64,000 bases of DNA, taken from NCBI GenBank assembly GCA_008012115.1, contig SSEB01000005.1:37862-101861 (forward strand), read 5' to 3'. Position 1 is the stretch's first letter, and each line of letters begins with the position of its first letter. The notes beneath the pieces were generated by a model. That model ran no database searches, was not told where the DNA came from, and saw only the letters and a list, made by a program, of their open reading frames with translations. Below are positions 1 to 9,947 of the stretch, in pieces. The DNA is from Nevskiaceae bacterium. Its GTDB lineage: Bacteria > Pseudomonadota > Gammaproteobacteria > Nevskiales > Nevskiaceae. Position numbers and translations under genes: made by a program.

Positions 1-1688
1 TGGCGGTGCTCAAGCTGCTGGAGATGCGTGCGCGCCGCGACGTGATGGTCGTGGTGCTGCTGATGTACTTCATCCTGGTCACGCACTTCCTGTTCTCGCA
101 GGAACTGTGGACCGTGCTCTACCTGCTCGGCAGCGCCATCGCCATCACCGCCCTGCTGATGGACTGCAACCACGCCGGCGAAGCGCTGCCGCTGCGGATG
201 CTGCTACGCGCCGGTGGAGTGATGGTGCTGCGCGCGTTGCCGCTGATGCTGGTGTTCTTCGTGCTGTTCCCGCGCATCCCCGGTCCGCTGTGGAGCCTGC
301 CGACCGATGCCGGCGGCGGCCGCACCGGCCTGTCGGAGAACATGTCGCCTGGCGACATCGCCAGCCTGATGGAGTCCGATGAGGTCGCCTTCCGCGTGCG
401 CTTCCTCGACCGCGTGCCGGCGCCCGGCGAGCGCTACTGGCGCGGCCCGGTGTTCGACCGCTTCGATGGCCGCGGCTGGAAGCCTTCGGGCCTGACCGTG
501 CCGCGTCCGCCGGTGATCGAAGGCAGCGGCGCACCGCTGCACTATGAACTGACGCTGGAGCCGCAGGGCACGCGCTGGCTGCTGGCGCTGGACATGCCGG
601 ACCCCACCGCGCTGCCGCCGGACAGCGCCCTGGTCGGCGACGGCCTGCTGATCGCACCGCGTCCCATCGAGCAGCGCCGCATCGTGCAGGCATCGGCCTA
701 CACCCGCTACGTGCTGTCGCCGACGCTCGGCGGCCGCGAGCTGGCGCAGGCGCTGCAGCTGCCGCCGGGCTACAACCCGCGCACGCGCGAACTGGCGGCC
801 CAGTGGCGCGCACAGGGCCTGGACGATGCCGCCATCGTGCAGAAGGCGCTGCAGATGTTCCGGCGCGAGAATTTCAGCTACACCCTGCAGCCGCCGCGCC
901 TCGCGCGCGACAGCGTCGACGATTTCCTGTTCAACACCCGCGCCGGCTTCTGCGAGCACTACGCCGGCAGCTTCACCTTCCTGATGCGCGCCGCCAACAT
1001 CCCGGCGCGCGTGGTCACCGGCTACCAGGGCGGCGAGAAGAACGAGGTCGGTGACTATTACGTGGTGCGCCAGTACGACGCCCACGCCTGGAGCGAGGTC
1101 TGGCTGCAGGGACGCGGCTGGGTGCGGATCGACCCCACCGCCGCGGTGGCGCCGGAGCGCGTCGAGCACGGCGTGGCTTCGGCACTGACGCTCGCCACCG
1201 GCCTGCCCGGCTTCTTCGCGCACCGCAACGGCGCGCGCCTGTCGCTGACCATGCGATGGGACTGGGTGAACGCCAAGTGGAACGCCTGGGTGCTGGCCTA
1301 CGGGCCGGAGTTGCAGGCAGATTTCCTGCGCAACTTCGGCATCGAGGACGTCGGCACCATGATCGCGGTGATGACCGTGCTGATCACCCTCGCCACCGGC
1401 GTCGTCAGCCTGCTGATGCTGCGCCAGTTCATGTCGGTGCAGCCGCACGATCCGGCGCTGCGGCTGTGGCGCCGCGCGCTGCGCCGGCTGCAGAAACTCG
1501 GGCTGGAGCAGCAGCCGCCGGAAGGGCCTCGCGATTTCGCCGAGCGCGTGACCCGCGAGCGGCCCGAGCTCGGCTCCGCCATGCAGCGCCTGCTGTCCGC
1601 CTATTTGCGCCTGCGCTATCTCGACGGCGGGCACGCGCCCGAAGCGGAACGCGAGATGCTCGCCGCGACGCGCGCGCTGCGCCGCTAG
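1..1688 (+). CDS. tgpA: TgpA-type membrane transglutaminase (5' end outside window)
   Basis: Inner-membrane protein of the DUF3488/transglutaminase-like/DUF4129 family, which puts a transglutaminase domain in the periplasm. The reading frame is open back to the window edge, so the true start and the first membrane segments lie upstream. Counting from the GTG at position 6, hydrophobic segments occupy roughly residues 15-55 and 70-95. The catalytic triad follows: Cys316 (AGFCEHYAGSF), His360 (YDAHAWSEVW) and Asp376 (RIDPTAAV). One more membrane segment lies near 448-470, followed by a short cytoplasmic tail. Its relatives usually follow MoxR ATPase and DUF58 genes, which would be upstream. The cellular substrate is unknown to me; the family call is firm. 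Confidence 0.9.
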   Translation, partial: AVLKLLEMRARRDVMVVVLLMYFILVTHFLFSQELWTVLYLLGSAIAITALLMDCNHAGEALPLRMLLRAGGVMVLRALPLMLVFFVLFPRIPGPLWSLPTDAGGGRTGLSENMSPGDIASLMESDEVAFRVRFLDRVPAPGERYWRGPVFDRFDGRGWKPSGLTVPRPPVIEGSGAPLHYELTLEPQGTRWLLALDMPDPTALPPDSALVGDGLLIAPRPIEQRRIVQASAYTRYVLSPTLGGRELAQALQLPPGYNPRTRELAAQWRAQGLDDAAIVQKALQMFRRENFSYTLQPPRLARDSVDDFLFNTRAGFCEHYAGSFTFLMRAANIPARVVTGYQGGEKNEVGDYYVVRQYDAHAWSEVWLQGRGWVRIDPTAAVAPERVEHGVASALTLATGLPGFFAHRNGARLSLTMRWDWVNAKWNAWVLAYGPELQADFLRNFGIEDVGTMIAVMTVLITLATGVVSLLMLRQFMSVQPHDPALRLWRRALRRLQKLGLEQQPPEGPRDFAERVTRERPELGSAMQRLLSAYLRLRYLDGGHAPEAEREMLAATRALRR

Positions 1689-1731
1689 GCCAACATCGGC
1701 CACTTAAAGCCCGTCGCCAGCCTCCGCACGG

Positions 1732-1845
1732 GCCACCCGCTGTTGCCGTTTTCCCCAGGCAATTTGTTATTAATTAATATATGAATTATATTTCGATATA
1801 TATTTAATAACAATGTGGATGACCCTCGCCGCCAGAGCGGGTGGC
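1732..1845 (+). repeat. 114-bp AT-core palindromic element, copy 1
   Basis: Left end GCCACCCGCT at 1732-1741 and right end AGCGGGTGGC at 1836-1845 form a perfect 10-bp terminal inverted repeat. Two 22-bp arms (1742-1763, 1814-1835) enclose a 50-bp AT-rich core (1764-1813). The core begins TTGTTATTAA and ends TTAATAACAA, also an inverted repeat. The left arm holds a small hairpin (TTGCC...GGCAA). The copy lies between the transglutaminase and acyltransferase genes; its right end is 16 bp from the chosen acyltransferase start. Confidence 0.93.
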
Positions 1846-1861
1846 ATTGCGGGAGTGCGAA

Positions 1862-2449
1862 ATGGTGCCGTCGACACAGTTGCCGCAATGGGGCAACGCC
1901 TGCACGCAGGTGCTGGGACGCACCGTGCTGCGCGCCTTCGGCTGGCGCCTGGAGGTGCGCTTGCCGGACGTGCCCAAGCTCGTGGTGATCGCCGCGCCGC
2001 ATACCTCCAACTGGGATTTCGTGTTCGCGCTGGCGGCGATCCTGGCGCTGCGCGTGCGCGTGCACTGGTTCGGCAAGCACACGCTGTTCCGCTGGCCCTT
2101 CCGGCGCATCTTGACCGCGCTGGGCGGCATTGCCATCGACCGCAGCGCGGCCATCGGCGTGGTGCGACAGACCACGCAGCAGTTCGCCGCGCACGAGCGC
2201 CTGCTGATCGGCCTGGCACCGGAGGGCACCCGCTCGCTCGCGCCTCATTGGAAAAGCGGCTTCTACCAGATCGCGCTCGCCGCCGGCGTACCCATCGTGC
2301 CGGCCTATCTCGACTACCGCACGCGCACCATCGGCCTGGGGCCCACGCTTCATCCCAGCGGCGACTACGCCGCGGACCTCGAGACGCTGCAGTCGTTCTA
2401 CCGTGGCGTGACAGCGCGGCACCCGCAGAATTTTGCCGCCGAGGGCTAG
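1862..2449 (+). CDS. PlsC-like 1-acylglycerol-3-phosphate acyltransferase
   Basis: Small acyltransferase of the PlsC/LPLAT superfamily, expected to transfer an acyl group to a lysophospholipid or similar acceptor at the inner membrane. The HX4D catalytic motif reads HTSNWD (His47, Asp52), and the phosphate-binding motif APEGTRS starts near residue 119. At 195 aa it is the short form of the family, without extra domains. I chose the ATG at 1862, which has GGGAG about 7 bases upstream. A GTG at 1841 in the same frame would place the first codons inside repeat copy 1. No operon partner is visible. The exact acyl acceptor cannot be read from the sequence. Confidence 0.82.
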   Translation: MVPSTQLPQWGNACTQVLGRTVLRAFGWRLEVRLPDVPKLVVIAAPHTSNWDFVFALAAILALRVRVHWFGKHTLFRWPFRRILTALGGIAIDRSAAIGVVRQTTQQFAAHERLLIGLAPEGTRSLAPHWKSGFYQIALAAGVPIVPAYLDYRTRTIGLGPTLHPSGDYAADLETLQSFYRGVTARHPQNFAAEG

Positions 2450-2491
2450 CGCACGACCGGCCGCAGCGCGCGCCGCCGCTCCCTCGTGCGC

Positions 2492-2845
2492 TCAGTGCGC
2501 CGTTTGGGGGCGCACCCGCGACAGCAGCAGGCCACCGATCAGGAAGAACGGCAGCATGGTGACGGCGGCTCCGATCACCGTCATCAGCAGCTGGAAGCGC
2601 TTCTTGTAACCCTTGCGATCAGCGACGCCACCCAGCAGCGGCGCCAGCACCAGCACCATCACCACCAGACTGGCGATGGAGCCGCCTCAGCCCAGCTACC
2701 AGGTGCGCTCGGCGTCGGGCAGCGCGGCGGCCCAGTACTTGGCGAAAAAAATCGGAAAGAACCCGGCCAGCACCATGGTGGCAAAAGCCGAATCGGCCCA
2801 GTTGTACATCGCCCAGGCGAGCTGGCTGCGACGTTCGACGCGCAT
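2492..2845 (-). pseudogene. Decayed MFS transporter (UMF1-like) remnant
   Basis: The start codon lies 2 bp after the rimI stop, so this was once the third gene of the udg-rimI operon. The first ~50 codons encode a typical UMF1/Atg22-like MFS amino terminus (MYNWADSAFATMV, then PIFFAKYW). In the same frame come two nonsense codons, TAG and TGA, separated by two sense codons. They sit where family members have polar and Trp codons. The frame then continues through a recognisable MFS loop (GGVADRKGYKKRF) and one more membrane segment, and ends at TCA 2492 (minus-strand TGA). A full member has about 12 membrane segments and over 400 residues, so most of the middle is missing too. Two nonsense changes plus an internal deletion make this a dead gene. 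Confidence 0.8.
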
Positions 2846-2847
2846 CG

Positions 2848-3318
2848 CTACACCAGTTCCAGGCTCAGCACGATGGCGTCTTCGCGCCCGTCCAGCGCCG
2901 GGTAGTAGCCCTTGCGCAGACCGATGCGCTCGAAGCCGCGGGTCTCGTAGAGGCGGAACGCCGCCTTGTTGGATTTGCGCACTTCCAGCAGCACCTGGGT
3001 GCAGTGCGCCGCCCGCGCCAGCGTGATGAGATGATCGAGCAGCTGCCGCCCCAGGCCGCTGCGCTGCCGCTGCGGATCGACGCAGAGATTGAGCACATGC
3101 GCCTCGCCCACCGCCATGCTCATCAGCGCGTAGGCCTGCACCTCGCCCAGCGTATTGGTCAGCACCCACGCGCTGTAGCCGGTCTTGAGACAGTCGCGGA
3201 AGATGCCTTCGGTCCAGGGAAACGCGTAGGCGCGGCGCTCGATCTCCAGGACCTGCGGCAGATGCGCCGGATGCATCGGCAGCAACCGCCACGGCGAGGA
3301 CTGGAGCTGTGCGCTCAA
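2848..3318 (-). CDS. rimI: Ribosomal protein bS18 alanine N-acetyltransferase
   Basis: GNAT-family acetyltransferase of RimI type, which acetylates the N-terminal alanine of ribosomal protein S18. The 156-aa length is typical. The acetyl-CoA-binding motif is RQRSGLG (residues 84-90) after the strand VLNLCVDP. The C-terminal part has the family pattern NKAAFRLYETRGF and a GYYP segment. It overlaps the end of the uracil-DNA glycosylase gene by 4 bp, so the two are translationally coupled, and is followed after 2 bp by the transporter remnant. In many proteobacteria rimI also neighbours a DNA repair or tRNA modification gene. Confidence 0.93.
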   Translation of the reverse strand: MSAQLQSSPWRLLPMHPAHLPQVLEIERRAYAFPWTEGIFRDCLKTGYSAWVLTNTLGEVQAYALMSMAVGEAHVLNLCVDPQRQRSGLGRQLLDHLITLARAAHCTQVLLEVRKSNKAAFRLYETRGFERIGLRKGYYPALDGREDAIVLSLELV

Positions 3319-4145
3319 GCGTGCTCCAGCAGGTAGCGATGGACTTTCTTGAGATCGTCCCAGCTCTTGGCCTTCTCGCGCGGGCTGCGTAGCAGGTAGG
3401 CCGGGTGGTAGGTGATGAACAGCGGCGTGCGCTCCGGCCCGTACTGGTGCAGCGGACCTCGCAGGCGTGCCAGCGGTTCGTCGGTCTGCAGCAGTCGCTG
3501 CGCGGCAATGCGCCCCAGGGCGACGATCAGCCTGGGCTTGACCAGCTGGATCTGCCGTTCGAGAAACGGCCGGCAGGCCTCGGCCTCGTCCGGCTCGGGA
3601 TCACGGTTGCCGGGCGGGCGGCATTTCACGACGTTGGCGATGAACACGTTGTCCCGGCGCGAGCGGCCGATGCTCCTGAGCATCTCGTCCAACAGCTTGC
3701 CGGCACGACCGACGAAAGGTTCGCCCTGCGCATCCTCATCCGCGCCCGGTCCCTCGCCCACCACCATCAAGGGCGCGTTCTCGACGCCGACGCCAAACAC
3801 CGTCTGTGTACGCGTCGGGCACAGCTTGCAGCGGTTGCAGTCCTTCACCGCGGCGCGCAGGCCGTCCCAGTCTGCCGGCGCCACGTAGTCGCTGCGCGGC
3901 ACGACCACCATCTTCGGCGCGGACACTGGCGGCGCCATCGCGGGCGCGCTGCCCGGCAGCGGGTGAATGCGCGGGCGGCCGCGCCCCCGCTTTTCCGGCA
4001 TGACGGCCACCGCCGATGCCGGCTCGTCCGGCGTGGCGTCGGGCGATGCCAACGGCGCCGCCTCGACGTGGGTCTCGGCGTCGCGCCGCACCCAGGTGTC
4101 GACGTCCAGGGCCTTGAGGACTTGTTTGCGCTTGGTGGGAGTCAT
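3315..4145 (-). CDS. Family-4 type iron-sulfur uracil-DNA glycosylase with an N-terminal AT-hook
   Basis: Removes uracil from DNA; the catalytic core (about residues 93-276) is that of the 4Fe-4S UDG family. Cluster ligand candidates are Cys103/106/109 (CNRCKLC), Cys175 (VVKCRPPGNRD) and Cys191. The motifs GEGPGADEDAQGEPFVG and TYHPAYLLR carry the active-site and DNA-contact segments. The N-terminal ~90 residues are an extra, low-complexity tail containing EKRGRGRPRIHP (residues 51-62), an AT-hook core (GRP flanked by basic residues) that would bind the minor groove of AT-rich DNA. It is the first gene of an operon with rimI and the decayed transporter. The tail is the unusual part; the enzyme call is secure. 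Confidence 0.92.
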   Translation of the reverse strand: MTPTKRKQVLKALDVDTWVRRDAETHVEAAPLASPDATPDEPASAVAVMPEKRGRGRPRIHPLPGSAPAMAPPVSAPKMVVVPRSDYVAPADWDGLRAAVKDCNRCKLCPTRTQTVFGVGVENAPLMVVGEGPGADEDAQGEPFVGRAGKLLDEMLRSIGRSRRDNVFIANVVKCRPPGNRDPEPDEAEACRPFLERQIQLVKPRLIVALGRIAAQRLLQTDEPLARLRGPLHQYGPERTPLFITYHPAYLLRSPREKAKSWDDLKKVHRYLLEHA

Positions 4146-4167
4146 GGCGTCATTCTGTCAAAAAAGA

Positions 4168-4235
4168 GCCCGTCCGCGACACGGGGCTTTCGCGCAGCGA
4201 AACGGGCGCGGGAGCGGACGGAGGGGCGCCGATCC
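4168..4235. repeat. 68-bp nested-hairpin direct repeat, unit 1
   Basis: This unit is 67/68 identical to the unit at 4300-4367. Its outer arms (GTCCGC ... GCGGAC) can pair, and an inner stem TTTCGC-GCA-GCGAAA nests inside. It lies between the start of the uracil-DNA glycosylase gene and the end of leuA, where no gene is present. It looks like a REP-type dispersed element, unrelated to the 114-bp family. Confidence 0.85.
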
Positions 4236-4299
4236 AATCTCAACAGTCGCGGACCCGGGTCGCCTCCCGCACCCGCTGCTACGCAGACACCGTGTCGGC

Positions 4300-4367
4300 G
4301 CCCGTCCGCGACACAGGGCTTTCGCGCAGCGAAACGGGCGCGGGAGCGGACGGAGGGGCGCCGATCC
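4300..4367. repeat. 68-bp nested-hairpin direct repeat, unit 2
   Basis: Same orientation as the unit at 4168, offset by 132 bp, with a single base difference. The 64 bp between the units and the ~100 bp to the leuA stop hold no recognisable gene. Translations of this region are arginine-rich artefacts of the repeat. Confidence 0.85.
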
Positions 4368-4466
4368 GGCTTCGATCGTCGCCGCCCCGTCACCGCTGGA
4401 ACCCGGCGCCCGAAGGACGCAGACGCGGCGCCCGCAATGCGGGCTCTTCAGGCAACGTCTGCATCA

Positions 4467-6164
4467 TCAGGCGGCAGCCGCCTTCGGCGATGCCAGGCGC
4501 AGCGCGCGATTGAGGCCGCACAGCACCGCCTTGAGCGAGGCGGTGACGATGTTGGAGTCCATGCCGACGCCGTAGATCGGCTTGCCGCCATCGACCCGCA
4601 ACTCGATGTAGGTGATGGCCTTGGCATCCGCACCGGCGCCAATGGCGTGCTCGTGATAGTCCATCACCGTGATCTTCTGGTGGCTCAGCTTCTGCAGCGC
4701 CGCCACGAAGGCGTCAATCGGACCGTTGCCGCGACCGGCGAGCCGCTGCTTGGCCGCACCGTCCTGCACCTCGGTGACCAGTTCCACCTCATCGCGCGTG
4801 GAGTCTTCGACCAGATGGTGCGAGGCGTAGCTGTACGGCGCCGTCGCCTGCAGGTACTCGCGCTCGAAGATCGCCCACAGGTCGTCCGCAGTCACTTCCT
4901 TGCCGCTGGCGTCGGTGACTTCCTGCACCACGCCGGAGAACTCGATCTGCAGGCGGCGCGGCAGCACTGCACCGTGCTCGGCCTCCATCAGGTAGGCGAT
5001 GCCGCCCTTGCCCGACTGCGAGTTGACGCGGATCACCGCCTCGTAGCTGCGGCCCAGGTCCATGGGATCGAGCGGCAGGTAAGGCATTTCCCAGATATCG
5101 CCCTCCTGGCGGGCGGCGAAGGCCTTCTTGATCGCATCCTGATGCGAACCGGAGAAGCTGGTGTAGACCAGGTCGCCGGCATAGGGATGGCGCGGATGCA
5201 CCGGCAGCTGCGTGCAGTACTCGGCGGTCGCGCGGATGGCGTCGATGTCCGAGAAATCCAGCCCCGGGTTGACGCCCTGCGAGTACAGGTTGAGCGCCAT
5301 GTTGACGACATCGACGTTGCCGGTACGCTCGCCGCTGCCGAACAGGCAACCCTCGATGCGATCGGCACCGGCCATCAGCGCGAATTCGCCTGCGGCCGTG
5401 CCGGTGCCGCGGTCGTTATGCGGATGGATCGACAGGATGATGGCGTCGCGTCGCGCCAGGTTGCGGTGCATCCACTCGACCATGTCGGCGAAAATGTTGG
5501 GCGTGGAGTGCTCGACCGTCGATGGCAGGTTGATGATGACGGGCTTTTCCTTGGTCGCGCCGATGGCATCGACCACCGCGTCGACCACGCGCTTGGAGAA
5601 CGCCAGTTCGGTGCCCGAGAACATTTCCGGGGAGTACTCGAAGCGCCAGTCGGTTTCCGGCTGCTGCGCCGCCAGTTCGCGCACCAGCTTCGCGTGCTTC
5701 ACCGCCAGCTCGTTCAGCACTTCGTCCTGGCTCATGTTGAAGACCACGCGGCGCATCACCGGCGCGGTGGCGTTGTAGTAGTGCACGATGGCGCGCTTGG
5801 CGCCCTTCAGCGCCTCGAAGGTGCGGCGGATCAGGGGCTCGCGCGCCGGCGTCAGCACCTGCACGGTGACGTCGTCCGGGATCAGGTGGTTGTCGATCAG
5901 GTGCCGCAGAAAGTCGAACTCGGTCTGCGAGGCGCTGGGGAAACCGACCTCGATCTCCTTGAAGCCGATCTTCACCAGCTGCTCGAACATGCGCAGCTTG
6001 CGTGCGCGGTTCATCGGCTCGATCAGCGCCTGGTTCCCGTCGCGCAGGTCCGTGGAAAGCCAGATCGGCGCCTTGGTGATGACGGCATCGGGCCAGGTGC
6101 GGTCACGCAGGTGCACGGGCGCAAACGGACGGTATTTCTTCGAGGGATCGGTCAACATCGGCAT
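4467..6164 (-). CDS. leuA: 2-isopropylmalate synthase
   Basis: Condenses acetyl-CoA with 2-oxoisovalerate in the first committed step of leucine synthesis. This is the longer (~565 aa) LeuA type found in actinobacteria and some gammaproteobacteria. Near the amino end is the active-site STDLRDGNQ (Arg41, Asp42). The metal ligands are in HPHNDRGTG (His247, His249). The C-terminal ~130 residues match the LeuA allosteric dimer domain that senses leucine. I chose the ATG at 6164 because GGAG lies 6 bases upstream; an in-frame TTG at 6185 is less likely. A leader with a Leu-rich peptide precedes it, so attenuation by leucine supply is probable. Confidence 0.95.
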   Translation of the reverse strand: MPMLTDPSKKYRPFAPVHLRDRTWPDAVITKAPIWLSTDLRDGNQALIEPMNRARKLRMFEQLVKIGFKEIEVGFPSASQTEFDFLRHLIDNHLIPDDVTVQVLTPAREPLIRRTFEALKGAKRAIVHYYNATAPVMRRVVFNMSQDEVLNELAVKHAKLVRELAAQQPETDWRFEYSPEMFSGTELAFSKRVVDAVVDAIGATKEKPVIINLPSTVEHSTPNIFADMVEWMHRNLARRDAIILSIHPHNDRGTGTAAGEFALMAGADRIEGCLFGSGERTGNVDVVNMALNLYSQGVNPGLDFSDIDAIRATAEYCTQLPVHPRHPYAGDLVYTSFSGSHQDAIKKAFAARQEGDIWEMPYLPLDPMDLGRSYEAVIRVNSQSGKGGIAYLMEAEHGAVLPRRLQIEFSGVVQEVTDASGKEVTADDLWAIFEREYLQATAPYSYASHHLVEDSTRDEVELVTEVQDGAAKQRLAGRGNGPIDAFVAALQKLSHQKITVMDYHEHAIGAGADAKAITYIELRVDGGKPIYGVGMDSNIVTASLKAVLCGLNRALRLASPKAAAA

Positions 6165-6284
6165 GGGAAACTCCAAATCTGCCAAATCGGGGTGGCCAGC
6201 CGCGGCAATTGCGGCGGTCTGGCGGAGGGTTCTGTCGGTTTACACGGTTTCGGCCCCGTGCCGGGCGCGGCGCGATGGTCTGCC

Positions 6285-6386
6285 TTACGGCAGAAGCGCG
6301 AGGGTAAGCAGCAGGGCCAGCGGACGCAGCGCGACGCCGCGAGCGTGCGCGGTGGCGTCGAATTCATGGCTGCTTGGCATCAACAT
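6285..6386 (-). CDS. leuL: Candidate leucine leader peptide
   Basis: Short ORF of 33 codons between a promoter-like sequence and leuA. Its C-terminal 15 residues read ALRPLALLLTLALLP, so eight of the last fifteen are leucine, immediately before the stop. This is the hallmark of a leu attenuator leader, where ribosome stalling at Leu codons controls a downstream terminator. Between the peptide stop and leuA are stems including GCCAG...CTGGC around a GCAATTGC centre (about 6192-6220), but no clear U-run. A second in-frame ATG lies 6 bases into the ORF. No strong ribosome site was seen; transcription may begin very close to the start codon. Confidence 0.6.
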   Translation of the reverse strand: MLMPSSHEFDATAHARGVALRPLALLLTLALLP

Positions 6387-6395
6387 GGCTTGTAG

Positions 6396-6426
6396 AATAT
6401 AGACCAAGTCCCGGCGCTCAGTCCAA
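6396..6426 (-). promoter_or_regulatory. Probable sigma-70 promoter of the leuL-leuA transcript
   Basis: On the minus strand TTGGAC (6421-6426) is followed by TATATT (6396-6401, 19-bp gap) or TCTATA (6398-6403, 17-bp gap). The -35 box touches the stop codon of the upstream TPR gene. The start of transcription would fall just before the leader peptide start codon. Confidence 0.45.
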
Positions 6427-7386
6427 TTGGCGCAGGGCCTGCGCCGCAACACCGTCCCCAGGGTCCAGGCGCAGCGCGGTGCGGTAGGCCTCGCGCGCGG
6501 CCTCCGGCCGGTCGCCGCGGGCCGACAGACGGCCGAGCAACCGGTAAGCCAGCGCCAGCGACGGGTCATCGTCCGTCCGCGGGCCGCGGGCCAGATAGAT
6601 GTTGAGAGCCGTCAGGCCGGCTTCCAGCCGCTGGCCCGACTGCGCAGCCACCTCTGCCATCGCGTAGTAGACGGCGGTTTCCCCGGGCAACGCCTGCTGC
6701 AGCGCGCGGTAGGTGGCGAGCGCCGCGTCATAGTGCCCCTGCGCGAGCTGCACCCGGCCCAGTTCGTAACGCGCCAACGGACGGTCGGGCGCGGCTTCGA
6801 TGGCAGCGCGAAATTCGCGCTCGGCCTCACCATAGTGGCGGTCATGCGCCGCGATCACGCCATGGGCGACGTGACCGCGCACCGGATCCAGGGCGGCGAT
6901 GCGCGCGGCTTCGTCCTCCGCCTGGTCATGGCCGCCGCCGATGATGAGGGGCGCATCGAGGTAGAACTTCATCAGCCCGTCGTGAAGATCCACCACGCTG
7001 GGATCGGCGGCGACGCCGGCCAGCAGGTTGCGGTGGATTTCGCGCGCCAGCGTCAGCTTGCGGTAGAACGGCACCTCGTCGATGTAGGCGCCCAGCGCCT
7101 CGCAAAGATTGATGCGGTACTCGGCAATGTCCGGCGCCAGCGCGACGGCACGGCGCAGCAGATCGACCGCCTGGCGGCGGTGGTAGGCGCGCAATTGCAG
7201 GCGACCGAGGTAGTGCAGCACCACAGGATCGTCCGGCGCCTGCGTCCGCAACTGCTCGAACTGGCGCTGCGCCTCTTCGTTGTGCATCGCGCGGAATTCG
7301 GCACGGGCCGTATCCAGCGTGATGTCCGCCCAGGCGCTGGCGGCTCCGCACAGCAGCGCCAGCGCAACGAAGACCCGTCGGATCAC
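6418..7386 (-). CDS. Secreted tetratricopeptide-repeat protein
   Basis: 322-aa protein with an N-terminal signal peptide (RRVFVALALLCGAASAWA, cleavage after about residue 20) and TPR-like helices over most of its length: clear repeats at about residues 25-90, 170-230 and 265-320. The middle contains an insertion (IDEVPFYRKLTLAREIH; PLIIGGGHDQAEDEAA) seen in periplasmic TPR proteins that act as scaffolds. Its start overlaps the pssA stop by 4 bp, so it is the second gene of a pssA-TPR pair. No catalytic residues are evident; a protein-protein interaction role in the periplasm is inferred. Confidence 0.8.
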   Translation of the reverse strand: MIRRVFVALALLCGAASAWADITLDTARAEFRAMHNEEAQRQFEQLRTQAPDDPVVLHYLGRLQLRAYHRRQAVDLLRRAVALAPDIAEYRINLCEALGAYIDEVPFYRKLTLAREIHRNLLAGVAADPSVVDLHDGLMKFYLDAPLIIGGGHDQAEDEAARIAALDPVRGHVAHGVIAAHDRHYGEAEREFRAAIEAAPDRPLARYELGRVQLAQGHYDAALATYRALQQALPGETAVYYAMAEVAAQSGQRLEAGLTALNIYLARGPRTDDDPSLALAYRLLGRLSARGDRPEAAREAYRTALRLDPGDGVAAQALRQLD

Positions 7387-8156
7387 GCCTGCACGGCGGG
7401 AGCCTTGCGGTAACGCCGCCAGAGGGACAGCACGGGACCCGACAAGGCGTACCCGAAGAACACCAGGAAGAAGATGTGCGGCGGGTCCATCGCGAACAGC
7501 GCCAGCAGGCCGACCATCGAGACGATATAGCGGAACGGCACACGTCCTTCGATCTTGACCTGCTTGAAGCTGGCAAAGCGGATATTGCTCACCATCAGGA
7601 TGCCGGCCGCACCGGTGGTCAGCGCCGCCAGCAGCATCACCGCCCAGTTGTCACCCGGCAGGCCCGACTCGCTCGCCGCCCAGACGAAACCCGTGACCAC
7701 CGCGGCGGCGGCCGGTGACGGCAGGCCGAAGAAATCGCCCTTGGCGCCGCCGCGCGAGGCCAGCACGTTGAAGCGCGCCAGACGCAGCGCCGCGCAGGCC
7801 GCGTAAAGGAAGGCGATGGCCCAGCCGAGCTTGCCGCCGAGCCAGTGCACCTGCGCGAAATAATGAAGGCTGAAGGCATACATCACGATGCTGGCGGCAA
7901 AACCGAACGCGCCCATGTCGCAGAGGCTGTCGTATTCCTTGCCGAAGTCGCTGGAGGTATTGGTCAGGCGCGCGATGCGGCCGTCGAGGCCATCGGCGAT
8001 CATCGCCGCGAGAATGCCGGCGCAGGCGGCGGAAAACTGGCCGTCCATCGCCGAAATGATCGCGTAGAAGCCGCCGAACAGCGTGCCCGTGGTGAACAGG
8101 TTGGGCAGCAGATAAATCCCCCTGCGCCGCTTCTTGCCGGTGACCGGTTCGTCCAT
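7383..8156 (-). CDS. pssA: CDP-diacylglycerol-serine O-phosphatidyltransferase
   Basis: Makes phosphatidylserine, the precursor of phosphatidylethanolamine, in the inner membrane. The CDP-alcohol phosphatidyltransferase motif is complete: Asp58-Gly59, Ala62-Arg63, Gly72, Asp76 and Asp80 within DGRIARLTNTSSDFGKEYD. About six hydrophobic segments follow the family pattern. It is of the integral-membrane (Bacillus-like) type, not the E. coli peripheral type. pssA next to ilvC is a familiar arrangement in gammaproteobacteria. A hairpin terminator for ilvC lies just upstream, so pssA is probably transcribed separately or by read-through. Confidence 0.93.
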   Translation of the reverse strand: MDEPVTGKKRRRGIYLLPNLFTTGTLFGGFYAIISAMDGQFSAACAGILAAMIADGLDGRIARLTNTSSDFGKEYDSLCDMGAFGFAASIVMYAFSLHYFAQVHWLGGKLGWAIAFLYAACAALRLARFNVLASRGGAKGDFFGLPSPAAAAVVTGFVWAASESGLPGDNWAVMLLAALTTGAAGILMVSNIRFASFKQVKIEGRVPFRYIVSMVGLLALFAMDPPHIFFLVFFGYALSGPVLSLWRRYRKAPAVQA

Positions 8157-8204
8157 GCTCAGCTTCCCTCGATGTTTCGCCGCATCTTACGGTTGCGGCC
8201 CGCA

Positions 8205-8231
8205 AAAGATAAGGGGCGCCGGAGCGCCCCT
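8205..8231 (-). terminator. Terminator after ilvC
   Basis: Stem AGGGGCGC/GCGCCCCT (8212-8231) with a CGGA loop; on the minus strand it is followed by TATCTTTTG. It separates ilvC from pssA. Confidence 0.6.
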
Positions 8232-8254
8232 GATCGGTGTCACCGCGATGAAAC

Positions 8255-9828
<1,574 letters not shown>

Positions 9829-9947
9829 AGGGCGCGCACCTTAGCCATGTTTGTGCTGCGGCGCAATAGCGTTGCGCCGACGCGTGCTGGCGGCGCGCGC
9901 GGGCCCGGCGAAGCCCCTCCGCGCGAGTCCGGATCACGTCCTGCACC

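Noticed and set aside
1732..1845. Target-site duplications flanking the elements
   Set aside because: Compared flanks of the copies and saw no consistent short direct repeat, so recent transposition is not shown.
4142..4393. Arginine-rich reading frame over the 68-bp repeats
   Set aside because: The frame repeats because the DNA repeats; no ribosome site or known protein.
3405..6395. Very long frames opposite leuA and other GC-rich genes
   Set aside because: Shadows caused by high third-position GC; sequence is Arg/Ala/His-rich and unlike real proteins.
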